The notes beneath the pieces are model-generated. The model was not told the DNA's origin, made no database searches, and saw nothing but the letters and a program-made list of their open reading frames with translations. The position numbers and the translations under genes are program-made. Shown piece by piece: positions 1 to 11,141 of a stretch of DNA of 64,000 bases (positions are counted from its first letter, which is position 1; each line of letters begins with the position of its first letter). Source of the stretch: Rhododendron vialii (lineage: Eukaryota > Streptophyta > Magnoliopsida > Ericales > Ericaceae); NCBI RefSeq assembly GCF_030253575.1, contig NC_080567.1, forward strand, positions 37,353,501-37,417,500. Reading direction: 5' to 3'.

Positions 1-1912
1 AGATGAAAAGATGTAATGAAATTTGGGTTGTGAAAGTAGGAAAAAAATTAGAAAATATTTTGAAGTGATATTTTTTTTTCCTTCCCTTTCTGGCAGTTTC
101 TTGAGGTAGTTAAAGGGAAGGAGTTTTTATTTAAATTTTCGGTTAGAGTACAAAGAAGGGTAAGGGCTTGAGATGCTTCTTAATTTGGCAATAATTTTCA
201 AGTATAATGTTATTGTTTGAATTTTTGGTGGACCTAGATAAATCACAGCACATATAATTGTATGCACATATTTTAGCTTATGGAATATTTTATGCTAAGT
301 GCTAACTACTGCTTTAAGGTGGTTAATTAGTCTTTTCGAGAAAAAAAGAGAGAGTTAATTTGTGAAAATTGCATGTAATGATGTTAGTTAAAAGTCAGCT
401 AAGCAAGCAAAAGGCCGAGTCCCTAATCAAATACAAACTCACTTATTTTCGTACAAAGAGACCGATTGAGTTTGGTTGCTTTTTCTTTTTTTCTTTTTTT
501 TTTGTCACACGTTACACATGATGGAGGAGTTAATAAGTTAGTTCACAGGAAATTGAAAAGTTGTCCATAACCCAGAATTCACAAACACCCATGAGCCCCT
601 CAAATTAAAGGCCTCCGACAAGGGATGACTAGAAAATACCATTGGGCTACATATTTGCAACTTTTGATGATCTTGTAATGTGGCTTCTTTATTTTTCCAG
701 AAAAGTTTCATTAAAATCTGGATCATTCAAAACACGATCCAATGGCAGCTGAGTGGTCTGCACGAAATGCTCCGTCCAGGATCCCTTATCTGATCCGGAC
801 TATATATGAAAACTAATGAGGTTCCGTTCCACCAAGATTCTTATTTTTCATTTTATAAGATGGGTCATTCTCTCATAGTACATCAGCTTTAATTTAAAAA
901 ATAAGTACTTATATAATTAAAATTTCCCTTAACGGAACAGGACTTGAGGACATCTAACAAAGTCCTTCCATGAATTGGAAAAAGTTTCCCATGATAAACT
1001 TGAATGTTGCGAAAATGATAAACTTGAAGGTAAGGCCTGCCAGGCCATATGCCCCATTCCCTAATCAGATGTTTGGATGTGAGCTATACTCCGCGAGGAG
1101 CCAAACGGGCGTATGGCCTTGTGCATGCCTTGCTGGCCATTTGACTTCTCTTCCCGTGTGACTAGGAATGCTCAGTGACAACCTCTCAGTTGTCACCGCC
1201 TGGCCTCTTTTGCTACCGTGTGGTCAGCACCAATTGTGTTCGGGCAAGGAAGCTTACACTCATTCACATTGGTTCATCCTGCAATGCCCTGGGCCTTTTG
1301 CTCTTCTAACATATAAGGTGGCCGGCCATTCGTCAATTGACATAGCTCTTGACTATCTTACTGCTTTCACCCTAGGACATGGATTGATGCCCAACCCATC
1401 GATGATTCCAGCCAGAAAAGAAAGAAAGATCTGCAGAACGGGCCGGCAATGGACTCTCTTTAGGAAGAAATGAATGACTGGCTAGCTCAACGAAGTGGGC
1501 TAGGAATCAACTCCCAATTTGATTCCATAGTCAAGCCTTCTTTTAGGCGGGGACCAGCAAAATAGGGGACGTGAGATGCTTGAAACTTTCGATTCTCTTA
1601 GATGTCACTGGCCATTGAATAGATATTGAGGCTCTCTCCTCATCTGCTATTTCTTCTTTTGATTAAATCCCAAACCATGAGGAAACATAAGAAATCTGGG
1701 ATTTGAGTCATTTGACCCGCAACAAAATGGGAAAAATGTGTAGTACTGGCAATTCTTGATCATCTTCATCGTCGTCTTCTTCTTCAGTTTGTTGTTTGTT
1801 TTCTTGGTGGCCAAATAGTTGAAATCCCGAAAAAGGTCATAAAAAAAGGTCTAGGATGTTGGGAAAGAAAGCCTAATCTGATTCTTCCTTGCTTTTTAAT
1901 TTGGGATTGTAG
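1..1912 (+). other. Intron of RBR ubiquitin-ligase copy 1 (5' part outside window)
   Basis: Positions 1 to about 960 align by eye with 11345-12110, and 1690-1912 with 12128-12351, which is the intron of RBR copy 2. Shared landmarks include a run reading TTTCTTGAGGTAGT, another reading TTTATTTAAATTTTCGGTT, and the block around AAGCAAAAGGCCGAG. The intron ends with a polypyrimidine stretch and TTGTAG at 1907-1912, directly before the RING2 exon. Exon 1 of this copy must lie left of the window. About 700 bp (985-1688) has no counterpart in copy 2 and is listed separately. Confidence 0.75.
985..1688. other. Insertion specific to RBR copy-1 intron, possibly organelle-derived
   Basis: Homology with the copy-2 intron stops after a CTTCCATGAATTGGAA match near 982 and resumes near 1690. 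The extra block is visibly richer in G+C than its flanks, especially 1030-1600, and has no terminal repeats or target-site duplication that I can see. Its texture resembles plant mitochondrial intergenic DNA (a NUMT), but I recognise no mitochondrial gene. The 101-codon ORF at 1168-1473 has no family signature. Confidence 0.35.
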
Positions 1913-2075
1913 ATGTGGGAGCAGTTTCTGCTACAAGTGTGGAAAGAAGGTGAATGCCCACAGGTGTGACTGCAAAGGTAAAGCTAACAACGAAGATACA
2001 ACTAACAACAACGAAGATACCGATAGGTGCACATGCACGGGTGGTTTCTTTTTTTTTTTTCAAAAATTTGTGTGA
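1913..2075 (+). CDS. RBR-type E3 ubiquitin ligase, last (RING2) exon, copy 1, partial
   Basis: RBR proteins take ubiquitin from an E2 onto a RING2 cysteine and then pass it to the substrate. After the acceptor at 1911-1912 the exon reads CGSSFCYKCGKKVNAHRCDC, the conserved RING2 tail, with regularly spaced Cys/His ligands. The phase is fixed by copy 2: its exon 1 ends in AG after TGC, so the joined codons give TCR-CG. The frame then runs through an Asn/Asp/Thr-rich tail and a T-tract-encoded FFFFF to a TGA at 2073-2075. The catalytic RING2 cysteine normally lies in this exon or just upstream. This copy keeps residues that copy 2 has lost, so it could belong to a working gene, but its RING1 and IBR parts are outside the window. 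A GGTAAAG at 1977-1983 could be an alternative donor, so the 3' end is uncertain. Confidence 0.6.
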
Positions 2076-3524
2076 TTCTCTTACTAGTACTGTTTCTGGG
2101 TTCTATAGTTTCCCCGCATTATCTTGACCAATTATGAGTTTTTTTTTTTTTTTTTTTTTACACGGACAATTATGAGCTTATGTGTAAGTAATTTTGAGCT
2201 TACTGTCGACATAACTTGTGACATGTTTAATTGTATTGGGTTTCTTGAATTCAGTTCTTTCTTCTTCATATATATTTTGAGCTCTTGAGTGTGAAACCTA
2301 TGCAAAGTATATGTGCTGATATGTTGAGCTTTAAATCACATCTAAAAGAGTGGCACACATGTATTCTAGGCGTAGGGATCGATGTGCACTGGGCAATTTC
2401 GGCGGGTTTAGGGACAAATTCTCAACCAACTCATATTTGGCAGGTTCAATGTTTTTTGCCCGTAACCATCCTTCACAACTTCTAATGGGTTGGTTGAGTT
2501 ACTTAACGGTTTTGAACCATGTATTAAGGCAAGGTAGGGGTAACAATTTCGAAATGTAATAAAAAAAATCTAGATAAGATAGCAAAAAATGAGACACAAG
2601 ATTACCTTCCATTGGGCATTTATAAGAGCAAGTTTAAGTACAAGAACAAACTTGATTTTAAAGTTTATACTTTATAGCAAAGTGCATGGTATTTTTCAGC
2701 ACAACGTAGCAGGTTAGGTGTTTTTTTTATATCCAGGTGTCGGCCGGGGCCGGACTAGTTTACGTGCACATTGACTAATTATGAAGGACTATAAACCCAT
2801 TGTTTGCTAGCGGGAACATCACTTAAAGTCGGAGCAAATGCTTTGTCTAGACTTGCTCTAAAATAATTGATAGCACATGAGAGATTTTGAATTTGAGACC
2901 TTAGAAAAAAACAAATCCTTAAAACACAGGCCTTGGCCTTAGCCCCGAGGCCAACCCCTTGGGCTTAGCAAATTGGTGTGTTTCATGGCGAAATTAAGAG
3001 AATTTAACCTGCAACCCAACCCACTACCACCCAGGTTATCACCCGTCTAACTCGACTCGTTCATTCGCTCCAAAATTGCTGGTGTCCGTAAAGATGGGCT
3101 CGATTTTATTCAATTTTGCGATTTTTTTTTTTATTCAGGAATGGTATTTCTGTTGGGGGATTTCCTCTTCCCGTCTCAACTCATTTTCAATCGTACGATC
3201 GATGCGATAATTTTGGGACACTTTTATCCTGTTTATGTGCGTTTGAACAAAGTCACAAACAATTTGCCCCTAGATTTTGGCCACAAGGGAATGGAGGAAA
3301 ATTATTCCTTGGATATTTCTGACTTACACAAGTACTTGTTCATTTTTTTTTCGCTCCAAACTATTATTCCTTACACAAGTACTTTTAAACGGTGACGTTA
3401 TCACAATCAAGACCATAAGATAAAGCCTATAAACATTTTGTTGCCGATGAAAAATAAAAGAGATATAAAGCCTATAAACATAATCAACACGAGGACAAAT
3501 TATTCTATGCCTCTAAACACAAGC
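2076..3524. other. Intergenic; no gene recognised
   Basis: This is AT-rich sequence with T-tracts and only short overlapping ORFs (2285-2559, 3116-3395) that show no family signature. The first 150 bases after the RING2 exon still resemble the sequence following exon 2 of copy 2, including a repeated AATTTTGAGCTTA motif. Confidence 0.5.
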
Positions 3525-3915
3525 CAGGGACAGACCTACCCGGGGGTACGCGGAGTCATGTGCCCCCACTCAAGACACCCAAATTTTTTTTTTTTTTTGT
3601 AAGATTATATGTTTAGCATAATTATACGGGAGTTTTATATAATTAGCATACACACTCGTGTATTTCTCAAAAATAATGATGCATGATTAATTTTGTTCTT
3701 CAACTTTCATTTTATGGTTCAATTATTATTATTGATTTGTAAACTATTTGTCTGCTTAGAGTTTGTATTTCTCGATTTTCTTTAATTTTAACGGTCTTTG
3801 GAAAATATTTTAAGAGAAAGTCATAATATCGTTTTTAAAAACTCGTCGATGCGAATGCAAATTAAATCATATATAAAAGTTTCGTCTAAGATCTTGTGCC
3901 TATTTTTGGATCCTT
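3525..3915. mobile_element. Degraded hAT-like element end
   Basis: CAGGGACAGACC at 3525 followed by a GTGCCCCCACT box resembles, in inverse orientation, the end of the hAT-like element at 33429-33964. The interior shares TTTAGCATAATTAT-like and TTTCTCAAAAAT-like stretches with it. The other end would lie near 3915 (TTTTTGGATCC), but I see no clean terminal repeat or 8-bp duplication. I treat it as an old relic. Confidence 0.35.
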
Positions 3916-4226
3916 TTATAAAATTAAAGCATGCACTATAAACTTTTTATAGTTAATAGTGCATGTCTTAATTTTTTATGATTGTCCCAATCCTATGCTG
4001 ATTTTTTATGTGTGGTTCCTACCACCAACTGTATGAACCCACATGAATGTATGGTGAAAAGAGTTTCGAGCACCGTCACGTGATGCCGCAGGTGCATTGA
4101 ATAATTGCTCCAATCTGAGACTTCGAATCCTACTAGGAAATGGAACTAACTGTGAGAGCCTATAAGTAGAAGGTACGGAAGAACCACCTAGGCAGACTCA
4201 AACGAACGAAACAAAGCCCTTTTCAA
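3916..4226. other. Intergenic / 5' flank of the membrane-protein-like pseudogene
   Basis: I see no gene here. A short inverted repeat around AAAGCATGCACTATAAACTTTTTATAGTTAATAGTGCATG is visible at 3926-3966 and could form a hairpin. Confidence 0.4.
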
Positions 4227-4893
4227 TTGAGACAGTTTCTTCCTGTACGTGCTTCATTCATGGATTCCAAACCCCTGTTCAGTTATCAAAGAGTTCCCGA
4301 TCCAGGAAGTACGGATGCGCGATATCGTTTATGCGAATCTACATCATTTTGTTTATTTCTGTGGTCTTTCCTACTCCTGTTAAGTGGTCTCGATGATATA
4401 GCCTCACCGTGTCTCGATGATCTAGCCTCACGGTCTCCTGCATCTTGGAAACCGATGGCCACAATCTTGAAAAAGGATGCCTGACAGGTTCGCGGGATGA
4501 TTTATGGCATTTTTGCTACTATCCTTTCTGTTGCAATTAATTGGAATAAGAGTTCTACGGAACCATATCCTCCCGAGATAGGAAAATTCATCTCCAAAGC
4601 TTTAGGTCAACAATACAGAACTCATGTTGCGTTTTGTATTTGTGCGTGGATTCATCTGTGGGCCCGCCTAATAGCCGGAGGAAATTGGTTGTTTGTTGGT
4701 TCTCTATCCTCGGTATCTATCGCCTTCGTTGTCCGATTCACGGCGGTAGCATCTAGCATGGATTCTTCGATTTTGGCAAGGTAGGTTATGGCTCAATCTA
4801 CTGTGGTTGCTGTTATTCTCGTTTTCCAAGGCTATTTCTTTCAGGTTGGCGTCTCATTCATTTCTTTCCTAGCTCCCAGCAATCTATGCCATG
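4227..4893 (+). pseudogene. Unrecognised membrane-protein-like pseudogene, 5' exon block
   Basis: One reading frame runs from 4227 to about 4893 and is interrupted only by TGA at 4482-4484 and TAG at 4782-4784. It encodes several hydrophobic stretches: FCLFLWSFLLLLSGL, a segment around WLFVGSLSSVSIAFVV, and VVAVILVFQGYFF followed by VGVSFISFLAP. This suggests a small multi-pass membrane protein. ATGGTGAGTT at 4891-4900 looks like a splice donor. An alternative is that GTAGGT at 4783 and TTTCAG at 4839-4844 are a donor and acceptor, but the resulting frame stops. I cannot name the family. It shares strand and spacing with the coding block at 6413-6949, and I infer they are parts of one gene. 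Confidence 0.4.
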
Positions 4894-4909
4894 GTGAGTT
4901 AGTATATAT

Positions 4910-6175
4910 TGTTGGGTTTTTCTCAAAAACCATTGCGGAAAATATATAGTTTCATGAAATTGTTTCGGATCTACTTCTTACGTGTACGTAAAGTTTCATG
5001 AGGAAGGGTTAGGGTTTTACCTTTTCGGAGTTCAAAAACAAAACCCTACTTCTGGTTATGAAAAGATTGATTCCTTCTTGCTTCTTGCACCCCAAAAAAC
5101 CTCAACCCTATGACCCAAGAGAAATTAGCCAATAGGGTTTGTGGGAACCCTAGAATATTTCTCCCTTCTTTTAATCTCTCAATTCTCTCTCAATATTTGG
5201 TAGGAGGAAAAATTGCCGTGTACTACATGAGAGAATTAGAGATATATTTATAGGGATAAATTTACTTGGCCAATAAGTCAATCTCATGTTGGGCTAGGGT
5301 TGGAACCTATGGGCTTCTTGAGGCTTAGCTAAAACGGGACTCACGATCTCTCATCTCTATGTGTGGTGGCCCAATTAAACCAAAATTAATCCCACTATAT
5401 AATTATTGCTGAACTCTAGGCCTCAAGAATATTAATATATTGTTCCCGATAAATGCCAATACTGTAATGTCGAACCCCTTCACTATGTAATGTCCATAAG
5501 TAGCAATTGGTCATAATAAACAACTGTCACACCAAAGTATACTTATATTTTAATTCCATTGAATACTAGTTCATCCAGTTTTAGTCTAGAAAAATATTTT
5601 AATGAACACTTCATTGAAATGACTAGTACTAGGTTTAAAGACTAATCCAGTGAACTAACTCAAGGGGACATTATACTCTGTAATTAAATAGAGAGTGAAT
5701 TCCATCTTGAAAATAATGTTCTCACAGTCCTAACATAAATCACCCAACCTACCGAGGTGTTGATCGAATTAGACCTCACTCATTAGTGACTCAAAGTGAC
5801 ATAGGCTAGAAACTTAAGTTCATTAACTTTCTCAGGATTAAGAGTGAATTACAATTAGCACTATAAGATTCACACTTAAGTGGACAGTGGTTAAAATAGT
5901 GAGAGTCTTATGATGGTCCTTCAGTGTATACCAAATACACCAACATATTAACTTGAAGTCTTTCACTTCAATAATTGAGATGGATCATTCTATCTTATAG
6001 AAGTTAATCATGTTGCAATTGACCTGATAGATAGTCCATTCTTATTAGCAATTGTGAATAATTCAAATTACAAACATTGGTAATGTATGAAACAAAGCAT
6101 TTCAGAATAATAAAATAAAACTCTTATTGATAATGTAAATAAACAATTATTGGTTCTGAGGGCATAAAACCAACA
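4910..6175 (-). mobile_element. Solo LTR with 5-bp target-site duplication
   Basis: The block begins TGTTGGGTTT and ends AAAACCAACA, so it has TG...CA ends with the inverted hexamer TGTTGG/CCAACA. It is flanked on both sides by TATAT (4905-4909 and 6176-6180), a 5-bp target-site duplication typical of LTR retrotransposons. No second LTR or internal domain is present, so this is a solo LTR (1,266 bp) left by LTR-LTR recombination. A TATAAATATA-type box on the minus strand (5243-5252) suggests minus orientation. It sits just after a probable splice donor, so the insertion was probably intronic. The family (Copia or Gypsy) cannot be decided from the LTR alone. Confidence 0.85.
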
Positions 6176-6412
6176 TATATATCTTCTTGTAATCCCTTGC
6201 AATTACTTTTGTGCTTGAAATTCGTTTACCTCTCTCGAAGTAAAGCTGTATAAATCGAGTTTATGCAGTTTCCAATATCTTTTGGCTAATTCAATTACTG
6301 GGCTATGTTAATGCTCTTTATGACCACCTGGTACATATAGTCCAAAATGCATAACACTACACTGGTACTAATAAACTTGTTTTAATCTCCTTTTTGTTTT
6401 CTTTCCTTCCAG

Positions 6413-6949
6413 CATGATTCGTTAGCACCAGTTTCTTCATTTGAGGGCGAAGAGGAAACGAGATCAAAAACTGGTGGGCAAAATCAGAATGTTGCTAACA
6501 GCACGCAACTCGGGTTGCGATGTGGATGAAGGCAAAATTTGATATCAAGGTCTACACCGTAGAGGAGTTCAAGGTTTTTTTAGATGGTATCCGAAAACTG
6601 AGATTGTAAGGTTCGTAGTTTTTTGGTGTGCCATTCAACTATCTGTTGGATGCGTGTGTATGTATTAGTGTATCTTTTGGTGTATCAAAGCTCTTGTGAG
6701 TTTTGAGTCTTCCCTCGATGTACCCTCTTCGAGTAATATAAAAATGTTTCGTTTACCGAGCAAAAAAAAAAAAAACAGCACGCAAATGGCGATCAAGGTC
6801 GCAAATATGATTGAAATGTCTGCTATTGTGGCTGAAAATCAGAATGTTGCGAACACCACGCAAATGGCGATCAAGGTTGTAGATACAGTTGACGTGGCCG
6901 AAAAAAGATTGGATTCAGTGGAAGATAAGTGGGTGGTTGATATAAATTG
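6413..6949 (+). pseudogene. Last exon of the same unrecognised gene, split by a LINE insertion
   Basis: After TTCCTTCCAG (acceptor at 6411-6412) an open frame starts HDSLAPVSSFEGEEETRSK and reaches ...NVANSTQ at 6508. It is interrupted by the 265-bp element at 6509-6773. Removing the insert and one copy of the 12-bp duplication restores the frame to MAIKVANMIEMSA, then a second similar segment, ending WVVDIN and TGA at 6948-6950. The exon contains a degenerate internal repeat (QNVAN-TQMAIKV twice). It is acidic and hydrophilic, like a cytosolic tail. Together with the two upstream stops this marks the locus as dead. I do not recognise the protein. Confidence 0.45.
6509..6773 (+). mobile_element. 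5'-truncated LINE 3' end with 12-bp target-site duplication
   Basis: The 265-bp insert ends with TTTACCGAGC followed by a run of A's, the usual 3' end of plant L1-type LINEs. It is flanked by AACAGCACGCAA at 6497-6508 and 6774-6785. The LINE-like end, A tail and variable-length duplication point to target-primed reverse transcription. It carries no coding domain. It splits the last exon of the pseudogene. Confidence 0.8.
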
Positions 6950-7885
6950 AGGAATGTGAAGGATTCTGCGGCAGCAAAAGCAATGTTGGATGTAGAGACT
7001 AAATGCTCCCAATTTTGTTGTTTCATTTGCAGCTTACTTTGAAGTTGAATAATTTAAGTGTGGCTTTTGCTTTAATAATGTACTACCTTCAATTCGCACC
7101 AAAATATTTGTCCGATTTGTAAAACGAGTATTTTCAAATAATAAATTTTCTTCAAAAAAAAAAAATTCAAACTTTTTTCTCACAAATTAAAGAACTCGTT
7201 AATATCTAGTGAATTGTTGAAAAAAATTTGAACTTTTCTTGCAAAAATTGTATAAGTTTTAATTTTTCGTTTTGTAGACCAGATAGATATTTTGGGACAA
7301 AGGGATTCTTAGTTTCAGGAGTGTGTATTGATTTGTTTTAATATTTTTAAAATGGCAAAGACTTGGGATTTGGTATGTTTCCCCAAGCTATTGGTGGTTA
7401 TTTGAAATCTTTTATACTAGTTTGAGTTAAATGTCTATTATAGTAGTTTGAGTTAGATGGCCTGTTTCAACTAATATTGGTGTCCTGTGTCAATAATAGG
7501 AGACTAGTATAATGGACTTTGGGAAAGACTACAATACACATATTTTATTTGGGTGTTTATCATATGCACTTCCAAAATATTATGAATTGTAGAGAAAATA
7601 TTTCGAATCGTATTGCTAAAAAGTTATAATTTTAGTATAAAAGTTACAAATCCTAAAGTTACTAATTGTATTACTAAAAAGTTTTGATTTTATAGTATAA
7701 AAGTTACGAGATGCACCAAAATGTTAAAAGGCGGTGGGTATCTAGCTAGCTAGTGTAACAAACAGGCAGTGGGTAGGCTCTCCACCTTAGTTGTCCGAGA
7801 GCTAGAGGAGAAGTTTTGAGAAGCCTAGATTTCAAGCGAGGGGGCGAGGAGCTCAAATACATAAACGGTAACAAGGAATATGAAA
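6950..7885. other. Intergenic; nothing recognised
   Basis: AT-rich spacer. Short direct repeats occur around 7610-7710 (an AAAAGTT...TATAAAAGTTAC motif appears twice), but no gene or element ends are visible. Confidence 0.5.
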
Positions 7886-7887
7886 GA

Positions 7888-8060
7888 AAGGAAGGTAAGT
7901 TGAATAGAGAAGGATATGTGGAGGGTGTATACGGAAAGTTATGTAAATATCTAGGGAAGGTAAGTTGGATCCATATGAGAAAGGAAGGTAAGTTGAAGCG
8001 AGAAGGGTATGTGGAGGGTGTATATGAAAGTTATGTAAATATCTAGGGAAGGTAAGTTGA
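7888..8060 (+). repeat. 93-bp tandem repeat, two copies
   Basis: GAAGGTAAGTTGAA recurs at 7891 and 7984, followed each time by a segment ending in GTTATGTAAATATCTAGG. The period is 93 bp. The open frame at 7816-8046 is a by-product of the repeat and has no family signature. Confidence 0.75.
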
Positions 8061-8165
8061 GGATCCAGATCGTTACAGGGAGTCGGTGTTGTGGCTCTCC
8101 CCGGTAAGGTTTTTCCAAGTTCATATATATTGTGTGAGTGTGTGTGTATGTATGTAAGTATATAT

Positions 8166-8538
8166 CGGGGCGGTTCCGAAGACACTTAAAAAAACACTTA
8201 AAAAAACTCCCCCAAGTTTCCGATCGAATTTTAATGATCCGAGCCGCTCAATGTAATTAGAACGTGATTTTAAGGGTGCTAGCGAGAAATCAGCAAAAAA
8301 AATGACCGGGAAGGGCTTCATATAGTTTTTTATTGAACTTTATTGAACGGTTCAATAAAAAACTGCTCAAATCAAGCCCTTCTCGGTTAGTTTTTTTGCC
8401 AGTTTTTAGCGGGCACCTTTAAAATCACGTTCTGAACACATTGAGCGGCTCGGATCATCAAAATTTGATCAGAAACTATGAGATTAAAATTTGGAGGGTT
8501 TTTTTAAGGGGTTTTTGAGTGTTCCCGGAACCACCCCG
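8166..8538. mobile_element. Foldback/MITE-like element with ~170-bp inverted arms
   Basis: The left end CGGGGCGGTTCCG is matched in reverse complement by the right end (CGGAACCACCCCG). The arms stay alignable almost to the centre; GATCCGAGCCGCTCAATGT occurs in the left arm and its complement in the right. The centre is TTTTTTATTGAAC facing GTTCAATAAAAAA. No coding capacity and no clean target duplication were seen, since both flanks are AT dinucleotides. It is likely a non-autonomous DNA transposon. Confidence 0.75.
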
Positions 8539-8545
8539 AATATAT

Positions 8546-10386
8546 GGAATTTTTCCTCTGAAATTAGTGTGTGAATTGTGTGTGATGTCCCTCCGGTCCT
8601 AACAAGGTTTGTTTGGTATAAATCTGCCTCATTTGAGGCTTCGTTTCCACTAACATTTTTGCACTAGAAATTATTAATGGCTTTTGTGAAATTGTTAATA
8701 CTAAATTCAATTTTTTTAATTAAAAGTTAAGTTTTTTCCTCTAAACCAAAATATCCAACACATCTCTCACAAAAACTATCTATTACTTTTAGTTTAGTAT
8801 AAACACTTGACTACAAAATTTCAAGCTCACCGAAAATGCCCCTTGAGACTTAAAATTGACAATCAGCAGGCAACGGGAACGGCAACGAACGACGACGAAC
8901 AAAGGGCAAAGACTTGACTAGGTGGATTTGCCCTATAAATCATCTTCAATCGACTTGATTCCGAAGGGGTTTTTTTTGAACTGGAAAAGTTTCGAGGTTC
9001 GGGAGAGGTAATTTCCGTCTTTGTTGCTTAGAAGTATTCCCATGTGTTTGTTCTTGATAAGAAAAAACTTTTTTACGGAACTCCATAAACGGAACTGAAT
9101 TATGCGCGTTCAAAAGTGTTTTGAACGATTTAGATTTTTAAAAAAAATTATTCTTTGAAAGAGTTTAAAATTCGAACCATTAATTACTGAAATGGACGAA
9201 AGAGATTGTGCTGATTCTGTTTTTCACTTATTCACGTAGCTCCCTGAATAAGTATCTCTAGTTTGTTCTAACCATTTTTTCTCTTTTTTGTCTTCCTGTC
9301 CCTTTCATTAATTAAGTTAAGTTATAACCCCATAAACCAGGTGGCATTGCTACCTTGGATTCGTAATTTTTCCTTCTGAGAGAATATTCCATGTCCTTAG
9401 GGCACCGCCATGTGATGCCCCAGGGTCCTTTTCGACCACATAGTGGATGTGATCTCCACACTTATTTTGGTCTCATGCCAAAATGTGTGGTGGAAGGAGA
9501 CCCACAACCACAAGGGCATGGAATGATTTTTCTTCTCGAAAGCTGTAGCATTTCACGTGAGAAAAACTCGTCAAACCACGATTTCATCAACAAGCTTGGC
9601 CCAAGGACAAGGTCTGAGAGGCCCGGGCCCCAAAGTTTTGGGCCCAAAGTAGGAACCCCCTCTGAAGTAAGTATATATATTATTAGTTCCTTTTATAGGA
9701 TAAATACTTTTTGTAGTTTAGCGGTAATTGATTCTATTCCTAAGGCGAGACTGGAGTTCAAAACTCGGCACTCAAGTGATATTTGTGTTTTTTGAAGTGT
9801 GTTTATTTGCTAAAAATAATTCAATTAAAACTATGGTTTGAACACGTGTCAAAGAAAATAGAAGCCACGACCCAATCCAAAAGAACCAAAGCATTTACTA
9901 CATTCAATATTGACTAATATGATTATATGTATAGACTTTTTATTATTCTTTTTAATTTCAAAAATAAGTAAGGCCTCACCCCACGATTTTGCCAGAGCTC
10001 CAAATACATTGGGCCGGTCCTTTCATCAAGATATATTTGAATGAATTTGGAAGGATATTTTGGACGAATAGAATAAAAATCTTTGAAAATCACCCTTTTC
10101 CTCATTAGTGTGTTTATTTGCTAAAAATAATACTATTATTCAATAAAAATTGTTCATCTATCAGGATCTGATTAGCTTGTTGAAAGAAATAAGAAGGGGA
10201 CAGGAAATTTTCCAAAATATTTTCATTCCTTTTTTTTTTTGGTAAGTAATATTTTCGTTATATGGTTCCCAGAGAAAGAAAAAGGAAATTTTCCAAAAGA
10301 AGTTCAACCTTTTCTCCAATTTCCCTCATAATTTTACCGTTCTTTTTTGTACTAGTACTTTCTTTACCTCACCTTCCAAATATAGC
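8546..10386. other. Intergenic; no gene supported
   Basis: The ORF at 9391-9795 has no recognisable domain. A 13-bp hairpin is present at 9456-9490 (CCACACTTATTTTGG against CCAAAATGTGTGG). A GC-rich patch lies near 9620-9655. The rest is AT-rich spacer. Confidence 0.5.
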
Positions 10387-10556
10387 GTTAATTTCCCTTT
10401 TTGAAATATCCGGTGATGGAGTCTAACAGTGTTTGGAGCCGTCCGATATGCGTGAGCCCATACAAATCGAATAGCTCTAGATGCAGCTGTGTTTTATAGT
10501 CGTGTCTTTGACAAATCCAAACACGGTCTATCAGTTCCAATGGGGAAACAAGTCCT

Positions 10557-10566
10557 CTATATATAT
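10557..10566 (+). promoter_or_regulatory. Possible TATA box of RBR copy 2
   Basis: CTATATATAT lies about 50 bp before the first in-frame codons of the RBR exon and upstream of a C/A-rich leader-like stretch. The position fits a plant TATA box. Nothing else supports transcription. Confidence 0.35.
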
Positions 10567-11031
10567 CCGAGAGACAAGGGCTTCTCCTTGTTCCAAAACC
10601 CAGCAATAATACTCAAAACCGGCCAAAACCTCAGCAAAACAACAACCTCTGCGAGAACAACCCGACGATCCCTTGATCACCTGCGAAATATGCATCGAAC
10701 CCATGTTATCAAACAACAAGAAGTTCGGAAACAACAACCTCTGCGTTCACCCTTTTTGCAACGAATGCATAACCAAGTACGTGCAGTCTAAGAACGAGGA
10801 GGAGCGGGTGGCTGGAATCAAGTGCCCCGGATCAAACTGCGACAAGTTGCTGGATCCGCTCACCTGCCGAGCCTTAGTACCTCCTGAAGTGTCCGACCGG
10901 TGTTACTGCCCGAACCGGGTTTGTTCGGCCATGGTGGTGAAGGAGTGTGGAGGGATCGTGAAGAAGTCGATGTGTCCCAATTGTAAACACTGTGTTGAGC
11001 ACGTTCATGGTTGCTCCATTCTTACGTGCAG

Positions 11032-11033
<2 letters not shown>

Positions 11034-11125
<92 letters not shown>
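11034..11125. repeat. (CT)n followed by (AT)n microsatellite at intron 5' end
   Basis: There are about 65 bases of CT dinucleotide starting 2 bp after the donor GT of RBR copy 2, then about 26 bases of AT. The long Ser-Leu and Arg-Glu repeat ORFs here are artefacts of this tract. Confidence 0.95.
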
Positions 11126-11128
<3 letters not shown>

Positions 11129-11141
11129 GTATACATAAAAA

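Noticed and set aside
9391-9795. 134-codon plus ORF
   Set aside because: No recognisable domain. It includes a hairpin and repeat-like words, and the overlapping minus ORF is equally open.
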